Made by a program: the position numbers and the translations under genes
Shown: positions 56,273-64,000 of the stretch, in pieces
Position numbering within the stretch: position 1 is the stretch's first letter
Layout: each line of letters starts with the position of its first letter
Assembly: GCF_000264905.1 (NCBI RefSeq)
Contig: NW_006763148.1
Span: 527,575 to 591,574 of the forward strand
Direction: 5' to 3'
DNA: 64,000 bases
DNA from: Stereum hirsutum FP-91666 SS1
Lineage: Eukaryota; Basidiomycota; Agaricomycetes; Russulales; Stereaceae
Notes under the pieces: generated by a model
Told to the model about the DNA's origin: nothing
Database searches by the model: none
The model's input: the letters and a program-made list of their open reading frames with translations, nothing else

Positions 56273-58148
56273 ATGACCGACTCGACTAGTTATACTGGCA
56301 TACCTCTGTCTGGATCGGACAACTATACCGCACTATCCGGCAGTGAGGAGACTTATTCCATGCCAACCGGCACTCAATATGACACCTCTGGCACCTCCCA
56401 ACAAGCCGCCCAGCTAGCAAACCATCATGTCCGTTGATTACTGATAACCTATCCTCTGTCAATGCCCAAACTGACGACATAACGTAGGGTACTGGAATCG
56501 TACCTCAAAACTACGGTTTTGGTCAGTACATGCTGACGCCTCAGTCAAATACAGGCCAGATGCACCAGGCAGTACATCATGTGCGTGTTCTTCCGATCAC
56601 CTTCACAAAATATCTCAGCCGCTCATTTTTGAGTTACTTCTGAATAGAACGGCATGGCGGGATACGCACCTATGCAGGAAGGTTATACGAACTGGAATCT
56701 ACCTCCATCAAACCAGATAATTCCACCCGCTCAGAACTTCCTTCCGCCTCTCGGCCAGACCCTCATCTCAACAACGGAACTTACACGGTTGCAGGACAAT
56801 TTCTCGAGCACGATGGAGAAGGTGAACGTGGCGATCAATAGGCTAGAGAAGTTGGAGGCCGATGTAATCGCACTGAAGCAGAAGGATTCGGAAGTTGGTA
56901 AGGCTCGGAAGGGGAAAAAGAGTGGAGAGGGCGATGCAGACGGACCTCGACCTTCGACAGAGGCAGAGGTTAGTACAAAAGTCATACTCGATCATTGATA
57001 TATTCTTACCGCTGAACGTTCAGAATTTTGTACAAGCCAAGTTTCAGTCTGCTGTCGGTATCAGCAACCCTGTGGGCAGAGGTAAGAAGTGGGCCATACC
57101 ACCACCTCTTGAAGCGGACGACGCACCACGCATGAACGCAACGGGTACCACTCGTCTCTGGAATCCGGACTGGAGACAGTCGTCGACTACGTCGACGAAC
57201 CAGGAGTTCATTGATCATTTAGTGGAGTTGCTTCTGTCGGAGGAAGAACATAAGGATGAGGATAAGGTCAGTCGTTTCCACTCAGTATCCTAGATATCAT
57301 TGCTGACGAACCATCAGCGTTTACTTTCGAACTTGCCATCAGGAAAGTGTAAGAAGATGGTGACCACCTACTTCAACAACACCGCACGGCGTTGGAAGAG
57401 TGAGAACTTTGAGGCGAGTGGTGAGAAGGCGAAGGCAAATGAAGCACGTACTCGTCGTCAACTCCGTAAGAAGCGGGTTCGTCCATTCAGAACGCTTCTT
57501 TGACTTCTCTATCTGACGTCTGTGGCATCTGCATCGTATAGGCTGCTACAAAAATGCGTCAGGGAGCCCAAGTTCTTGCGGAGAAGCTGGGTGATACCGC
57601 GTGTGTTGGCATTGACGAACTTATACATACGGAGTGGATGGACTCACAGCATAGTACATCCGGTGAAGCTAATGACGAGGAGTGGGAGAATCGCAGGGTG
57701 GCAATGGGCGGAGGGGCAAATCAGAAGGGTATAGAATTGCGACAAAAGGAATGGGTCTCGCCTTGGGTGTGTATGCTCTAATTCACCTTCCTCGTCTACC
57801 TCGTTCTGACATGGCCAAAAGTTACGGAAGCTATGGGGATACATGCTTTCCGTTGCCCGTGAGGCAGATGAACAAGCAAAAGCTAGACCAGCAAGCAATC
57901 AGGAGCTCATGAGATTTCGTGGGCCTTCTGCTAATAGTAACACAAGTGCACCACCGATGGCGACGAACCTCAAGCCTTGCCGTAACTGTGTTCGCGACTC
58001 CTGGGCAGAAGCTCATCCCCACCACGTCTTCCCCAGCGCTAACACGACACATACAGCGATGCAGATAGATGTCGCGATGGCCGTTCTTGATCCTCGGTAT
58101 GTGGCATACTATGAGTGTGATGCGGATGATGAGGGTGAAGTAATGTAG
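56273..58148 (+). CDS. Coiled-coil protein of unrecognised family
   Basis: About 470 residues in eight or so exons; I cannot name it. The start MTDSTSYTGIPLSG at 56273 follows a TATA box. The N-terminal third is Ser/Thr/Gln/Asn/Pro-rich (GFGQYMLTPQ, NWNLPPSNQ). A short coiled coil follows, TTELTRLQDNFSSTMEKVN and INRLEKLEADVIALKQK, then a basic stretch (GKARKGKKSGE). The globular middle reads WAIPPPLEADDAPRMN, TRLWNPDWRQ and EFIDHLVELLLSEEE, and across the next introns CKKMVTTYFNNTARRWKSE and ARTRRQLRKKR/AATKMRQGA. The C-terminal part contains LRKLWGYMLSVAREADEQ and CRNCVRDSWAEAHPHHVFP, and the acidic end VAYYECDADDEGEVM. The RRQLRKKRxxxxR helix suggests nucleic-acid contact or nuclear import, which is inference. 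Confidence 0.68.
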
Positions 58149-59875
58149 GCTAGGCAGAGGATGCGGGTACTTAGAAGGTGTTAATGACCAAAATAGATAT
58201 ACTGCAACGATCTCACCAGTCTTAGCAGCGTCGCCCTTTCTGTGAATGAAAATTGTTAGATGTAGTAACGGACTGTGCTACGAACACAAAATGACATACC
58301 GTCCTGAGTACATGTGGGGGTGGGGATGGGGTGGCGGGGAAAAAGATGAAGACAGGATGTTGAGAAAGAGAAGAGACAGGCGAAAATCCGGAGGTAAAGA
58401 AGGATGGAGTGAACGTTTCAGTCCACACAGATTGTCTGTCATGGTCTCATATATAGAGAGCACTGATACGTAGCATTCCTAGGCTGCAGCTGAAACCCAT
58501 TATGGGCTGGCAACTAGAAAAATAGAGACAGAGATTGGTTTTGAGTATGTATCGGCCTACTTACACAGCACGGAACGAAGGAAGAGTAGGTAGGACATAG
58601 ATACCGTGTACTTGATGTGGCGCGACATGTACACTGACTTGACAGGGTTGGTTCTCAACTAGGGAGCGCTGCCTTCGTCAGCTGGCAACCTTGCTTGATG
58701 GGTTGACCGCTGCCTTACGCAACTCATCCCCATTTTTTCTTTGACAAAGACTTCAAGTTCACGGTGTAACGGTGATTATTCGTTTCATAACCATGGCATG
58801 TATGTACTCACACTCGCGACCCCTGTTCGTTCAGAATTTCCCGCCGCACTTCTTCTCCGGCGCCTGGCTCATACTATATCGTACTTCTACGTCATTCCCG
58901 TTTCTACCACATCTCACTCCATGTTTCACGGTTGTACATAGTAGCCTCCTGGCACTGTGTTGCTATCATCTGCGACTTCATCCGACATTGCACCTTCAAA
59001 TTGAGTTCAAGATTGCCAGCATGAATGCACCTCGGAACTAATGGAGAGGTTCACTCTGCATCATAAAAAAACACTCACGAAAATTACTATAGCTTTGTTC
59101 ACAGATAATAGTGCGTGCAATCGGGGAGTGAATTTGGGAGAGAACTTCCACTTGGCAATGAACCCGGGAGTGAACCGCCTGAAACGCTGGAGAACAACAA
59201 TGAACATGCACTTTGTTAAGCCCAGTCCATTGCTTAAGTAGCTAACATGGATGGGTGCAAAGTAGAGCCAACACCAATCACGATGGGCCGTAGTAGCTCT
59301 TAGTACGTTCGTACACAGGAACGGCGAAGTAATCGTGGCAAAACTCAGTCTTAGCAAACCGAAACGGACTAAGTACAAGGGGAGCGCAGTCTCCGCTAGC
59401 TTTCAACCTTGATGGGATTGCAGCTCCGCTACGAAATGCACACAACAAAAGTGTAGCCGGGGAGTGACCTACTTCAAGGAAGAGAGATCGCGTGGGAGAG
59501 CGATGTTGGAGAAAGTGAACCTGGAGTGGGGTGGTGCCCAGAGTAACAACGGCTACAAATTGTTGTAGTGGGACTACGCCACCATATTTGGCTTTGTTTG
59601 TTTTTGGCAACCTTGGCGGCTTCCGGGGGTGGGAAGGACCTAGCAAGCAAGGTAATTGCATATACAATTTTGTTCTGTTTTGTTTGAGTATCGGGTACGG
59701 GGGTAAGAATGACCGTCTCGAAGCAAGGGGATACTGTCTATATATGTCTAGAGCACTGAGTGCTGCGATGCCCGGTTCTATCTGTCACTACGCTCCCCTT
59801 TCTCCACATCTACACATTCAAGACCATCCTTCTTCTCCCCCGAATTTTCGCCCGTCCCATCTCTCACATCCACAT
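58149..59875. other. 1.7-kb intergenic region between convergent genes
   Basis: Only short, overlapping ORFs. Near 58310-58345 there is a G-rich stretch (gtgggggtggggatggggtgg). From about 59800 the plus strand becomes strongly C/T-rich, continuing into the C-terminus of the transporter gene. No promoter, RNA gene or repeat stands out otherwise. Confidence 0.45.
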
Positions 59876-62800
59876 TCACTTCCTCTCCCCCATCCTTCTC
59901 TTTCTCATTCTCTTTCCCAACCTCCTTCCCCTCACCCTCCTTCCCTTTCCTCCCCCACACCCGTCCCCACCCCCACCCCCTCCCCTCAAACCCCGGCACC
60001 CTCTCCCCCCCAATCCCCACCCCCAAAACCCAACACCCCCCACAACCCCCACATAAAACCTCCACACATCTCTCAACGCACCCGCATACGCCCTTCTTAT
60101 CCCCTCCCTCAGTTCCGGGTCCAAATCCGCAGGCAGGTCGAGGGAGGCGGCGGAGTGAGATATGGAGGTGCGGAGGGAGGGGGGCGTGCTGGCGGGGAGG
60201 GAGGAGAGGAGGATGTTGTTGAGGAGGGAGGAGGAGATTGCGAGGCCGAAGCTATGTGGTGGGTTATTAGAATGATGATTGAACTGAACTTTGAAGACTG
60301 TGTCTCTGTTAAGAGGAAGGGAAACTCACGCGCCACCTAACGTCCTCGCAAAATTTCGCATCCCCGTCACGACTGCCCGATCGATCGCTGGCGCTGCTGC
60401 CTGTGCGGCCACCAGAGCTGTAAATCAATGTGCGCAGAGGATTCAGTAACGATTTGAGAACGCGAAAATACCAGTAGGAACAGGTAGTAATCCAGAATTG
60501 AAGACGCGGAAATAATCAACTTGAAAGCAAGCTCAATAACAGAGTTCGTTATCCTGGCGTCAACGCCACTCTCCCCATGCTCTTTAGTATATTCGTTCTC
60601 GTCTCTGCGTCTCCTCTCGTTGCGCCGCAACGAGGCGCCACGATCGCATCTGAAACGAAACCAACCGCCGCGCAGAAATGATTCCAGTAGGGAACCGAGC
60701 GCTGAGCCGTTATTGAACATTCATCATTCCTTGCATCTTCACCGCAAGCCACAAGTAGACCTCCAAAACCCACAGCAAGCATCCTTCATATCGTCTAATA
60801 TTAATATCCGCTGCCAGTGCGCCACGTCGTCTAGCGCTAGCTTACGCCGCATATGCACGAAGAGCGGAGCAGGACAAGTCCAACGACGGCATTATACCTG
60901 CACTACTACTACTAGTAGCACCTAACTGGAGTTATGTAGTAACCGAGACGAGACTTCAAGATGCTCAGGCGGGCAGAAGATTAGGACTGGCCATGGTCAA
61001 TCGTGACGAGCTCCTACATGCCCGCGTTACGAACCAGGGGGCGTTCTTGGATCTCCATCCCGTCGACTTATTGACGAAGAGTTGGACACGCGGGTATTCC
61101 CACAGGAATACATGAAGCGGGACGCAGGATGCAGACACTGGCATGTCCGCGTCCGGATTTGGAGGCACAAGACACCAGACGAAAGAGAGAGAAAAGAATG
61201 ACTAGAACCAAGCAAAACGGAAGAACTCACTAGTCTGTAACGTCGCCCCGACGCCTATACCACAAACGACGAGATACCCTACGATCTTCGCTCGTTTATC
61301 GCCCACGCCTCCGCTCCCGTCGCCCGTGCCTGTCATATCCAACCAAATGAAAAAGGTCATCAACACCACCACCTCATCTCGCCATTTCATGCACAACATT
61401 GAACATTGAACGAAAACGCTTGAACCAGAAACAACGCACCATAACTCCCATCAAACAAACTGATCAACCCCTGCCCGATCAACCACACCGAAAACCCAAA
61501 GACGATCTGCGGCTTCATCTGCCCCGTGCGCATCGTGATTTGGCCCATGGCGACGGAGGCGAAGGTCTGGACGAGGAGGAGCGAGAGGAGGTAGCATGCG
61601 GAGAGGATGGTCGACATTTGGAGGAGGGATTGGAAGTAGATCGGGAGGCTGCAAGGAAGGAGAGAGCATTTGTGCGGGTTGAGGGAGAGAAATGTTGTTG
61701 AGAGGCTTACAAGAAGAGGTTGCCGTAGTAGACCATCCTGTATGAGAAGAAATAAGCGTGGCTGAAATGTGGATCAATGAGCGAGGTACTCACCCAACTC
61801 CGACCGTCTGCACGATGATACACCCCACCGTTCTAATCTTAAACAACCTCACTATCCAAACCAAACCCAAAGTCAACCTCTCCTTCTTCACAACCTCGAC
61901 TCGAGAAAAATATAATACTCACGCGGCAAAACAGGCAATCTCGCAACCTTCCACTCCACTAGCACAAAAGCCACCCACATCACCCCTCCCACCACCAACA
62001 TACTAATAACCAACGCCGAATCCCACGCGTACGTCGCGCCGCCAGCGCTGATCGGCACCAGCACAAGGATATTCGCGCCGAGAGAGAGGAGCGAGCCGAG
62101 AAAGTCGATCTTTGCGAGTTTGGAGCGGATGTTGCCGCGCACTTTCACGAGCGGGATGAAGAAGTGGATGAGGGTTATGCAGAGGAGTGTCAGGGGTGGT
62201 GTGCACCTGATTGAAAACGTGCGGAGTTATTGACGGTGTGGGTGGATGGTTGAGCTTGAGCTTGAGCTTCGGAGGAAGGGGGTAGGTACTGAGTCGAACG
62301 CACCAGAATGTCCATCGCCAGGTAACTTTTTGCGAGAAGACGGCACCGACGAAGGGGCCCTATCCCGAAAAAATGTGAGTTTTGTAATTTTGAGTATATG
62401 GCGATTCGCAACGTCAGACGTACCACAGCTGAACCGAGAGCTACAGCACACGCGTTGAAACCCTGCCACTTTCCTCGTTCGCGTAGGGTAGTCTGACATT
62501 GCATCGCACCAACCAGTCCCTGTCATCACCTATTCCTGAGTTACAGCATTCAACGTCAGGATACTCACCACATCGGACATAATGATCATCGCCATATTAT
62601 TGATACCTGTTCAGTCAATCGCGTTGACCGTCTGGATTCTCGGGAGAGACATGGACCAGAGAGCGAGGATAAAGTACCCACCTCCCCCGCCTATACCCGC
62701 AACCGCTCTGAACACATAGAGTTGCACTGGAGTCTGTGCGAATCCACATAGCAGATCGCCGATGGCGAAGATGATGAGGGCGCCGATGAGGAGTGCTTTC

Positions 62801-63503
62801 CGACTTGTGGAGGTGAATACGGATGTAAGTTTCTATGTCATTTTGACTGTAGCAAGGTAGAGAGGGAAAAGTGATGATATAATGCTCACCCAAAGATATC
62901 AGAAAGTCTTCCGTAGATAAGTTGACAGCTCGTACTGCAAGTCCAGAGGCGACACGCCACAGTCAGTCGACGCCACTTATTCCATTGCCAAGCCGCCTTC
63001 ACTTCCTCCACCTCGCCCGTCTATCCAAGAGACATCGCGACCCGAACGGCATCGAAATGATTCACGGGTAGTAGAAGGAACAAAACGAAGACAAAATGGA
63101 GTATAGAAGAAACGCACTTCGCCACCAAATAACTTGTCCCAACCCAACTAATCGACTGTCCCGCACCAAGCTCCTTCGCAATCATCGGCGCCGCCGTCGC
63201 TACGCTCGTACTGTCCAAGAAACTCAAGAACAGACTAAGGCCAAGTCCGCAGAAGATGATGGACTTGGTGAGCGTGGAGAGTTCCGTCGAGGATTGGTCT
63301 TGGAGGACTACTTTCTTTTTCTTGAATCTGTATTTACTCGTGCTGGGATTGACGGATTCTATACCGGGTACAAGACCAGATTTAGCGGCATCTGGAGGGG
63401 AGTTGGAAGGCGTGACGGTTCTAGTCGTGCTCGTAGAGGTGTAGTGTGCGTTCGAAGGAGCGTCAGGGACTCCTTCGAGACGAGGATCGGGGTCGTCTGC
63501 CAT
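59876..63503 (-). CDS. MFS transporter, DHA2/VBA type
   Basis: Proton-coupled drug/amino-acid exporter of the 14-TM DHA2 group, close in pattern to fungal vacuolar basic-amino-acid transporters. The start is MADDPDPRLEGVPDAPS, with a Ser/Thr-rich cytoplasmic N-terminus and basic KYRFKKKKVVLQ before TM1. Signatures: SFLDSTSVATAAPMIAKELG, SISWVGTSYLVAK, QLIYGRLSDIFG/RKALLIGAL (MFS loop 2-3), YVFRAVAGIGGG/GINNMAMI, TTLRERGKWQGFN and GPFVGAVFSQKVTWRWTFW. Later come LGANILVLVPISAGG, YSLPIYFQSLLQM and KIVGYLVVCGIGVGATLQT. An 813-base intron leads to LVAAQAAAPAIDRAVVTGMR, then FGLAISSSLLNNILLSSLP and ALRDVWRFYVGVV. About twelve introns. The C-terminal end after FYVGVVGGVGFWGW is a Gly/Arg-rich run whose length depends on a G7 homopolymer; with one G fewer it would stop about 50 residues earlier. 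Confidence 0.85.
60418..61230 (-). other. 813-base intron in the MFS gene
   Basis: The donor A/gtgagttc (61230) and acceptor tgatttacag (ends 60418) rejoin ACT A with CT CTG GTG in frame (GATLQT/TLVAAQ). The other introns of this gene are about 50-80 bases. ORFs inside have no recognisable motif and no clear terminal repeats were seen. Confidence 0.65.
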
Positions 63504-64000
63504 CCTCAGCAGTCGTCAGGATCCCAGAACAGAGCGTGAACAAGTCGTGAATTTTCGTAGAGCACAGAGTAGCCCGAGCTGTCTTCCCTAGGCCTCCCAG
63601 TCGCCTTTGGTAAGACGAAAATACCGTCGAAGTCGAAGCAAGTGAAAGGCGAGGAGAGCGTTGGGGTCCACGTACGTATAACATCCCGCTCATGCCCATG
63701 ATACCCATAGCCAATATCATATGTTCTATTTGCTAAAAACAAAACGAAGAACGGTTCGTACAACGTCGTGGTCGGCGTGTGGAACAAGTTTTGCCTTGCT
63801 GGCCTTTCGTATCTTCGCGCCGATGGAAGGGGCTCGGTCCATGTTGGTTTCGGATATATCGGCAGTTATAAATAAGTTGTAGCCAATCAGAGTGAGGGCC
63901 ACAATATCTTTTGTTCTCGTGCCACAGCATCCCTTAAAGGTGTCACTGTCAGTCGAGATTCCTCCGACCACGTCTCCTCGATCCATCACAATGAAGCGAG
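63504..64000. other. Window edge: upstream of MFS gene, with partial minus ORF
   Basis: The promoter region of the MFS gene. A minus ORF (63726-63989) reads MDRGDVVGGISTDSDTFK and CCGTRTKDIVALTLIGYN, and carries copy 2 of the dispersed repeat. Whether it is a gene that continues past the window edge cannot be told. Confidence 0.4.
63865..63930 (-). repeat. Dispersed repeat, copy 2
   Basis: The minus strand reads atgctgtggcacgagaacaa and continues in similarity to 39042-39100. Four mismatches in the first 37 bases. Encodes the shared peptide C.GTRTK..VAL in the same frame as copy 1. Confidence 0.6.

Noticed and set aside
60521..60925. 134-codon plus frame inside the long MFS intron, considered as a nested gene
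   Set aside because: Ser/Arg/Thr-rich text without motif, promoter or splice support.
1..64000. Looked for tRNA, rRNA, CRISPR arrays and telomere repeats
   Set aside because: No B-box/A-box pair in cloverleaf context, no rRNA-like sequence, no spaced repeats of CRISPR type and no TTAGGG arrays.

Overview
This is nuclear DNA of a filamentous basidiomycete, most likely an Agaricomycete (mushroom-type fungus). Genes are cut by many short introns, usually about 45-75 bases with GT...AG ends. Several proteins belong to families typical of these fungi: P-loop GTPases, an F-box/LRR protein, Crinkler-type NTPases, a secreted serine-rich protein with CBM19-like modules, and a cysteine-bearing single-pass membrane protein. 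I saw no prokaryotic features, CRISPR array, rRNA or tRNA. I saw no reverse transcriptase, integrase or transposase, so the few mobile-looking pieces are small and non-autonomous.

Layout. 0-4.1 kb: a 77-base tandem repeat, then two related GTPase genes on the minus strand. 6.3-11.6 kb: an F-box/LRR pseudogene on plus, then on minus two small paralogous genes of an unrecognised family, a multi-pass membrane protein between them, and a probable third broken copy. 11.6-14.5 kb: no gene seen. 14.5-20.2 kb: a large type I membrane protein whose signal-peptide exons are separated from the rest by a 1.4-kb intron. 20.8-24.5 kb: a large unrecognised protein. 25.0-25.8 kb: a calycin/lipocalin-like protein. 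26.9-28.5 kb: a mitochondrial carrier. 30.2-32.2 kb: an F-box/LRR gene carrying a 147-base inverted-repeat element that appears to supply an intron. 33.1-34.9 kb: the secreted CBM19-like protein. 35.8-38.8 kb: a Crinkler-type NTPase. 39.7-44.5 kb: a GH63-family glycoside hydrolase. 45.2-47.0 kb: a second NTPase of the Crinkler/RHS kind. 47.7-54.9 kb: a very large RhoGAP protein. 56.3-58.1 kb: an unrecognised coiled-coil protein. 59.9-63.5 kb: a DHA2/VBA-type MFS transporter. The last 500 bases hold a partial ORF with a repeat also found at 39 kb.

How the pieces fit. Housekeeping-type genes (carrier, GH63, RhoGAP, MFS) alternate with lineage-specific, duplicated or decaying genes (GTPases, Crinkler-type NTPases, F-box, the small paralogs). 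That mixture is what an accessory or fast-evolving part of a mushroom genome looks like. The strongest unusual signal is the inverted-repeat element in the F-box gene: it has perfect 16-base ends and 3-base target duplications, its left end supplies a splice donor, and splicing restores the reading frame. Exon boundaries were worked out by eye from frame continuity and splice consensus, so individual ends may be off by an exon.
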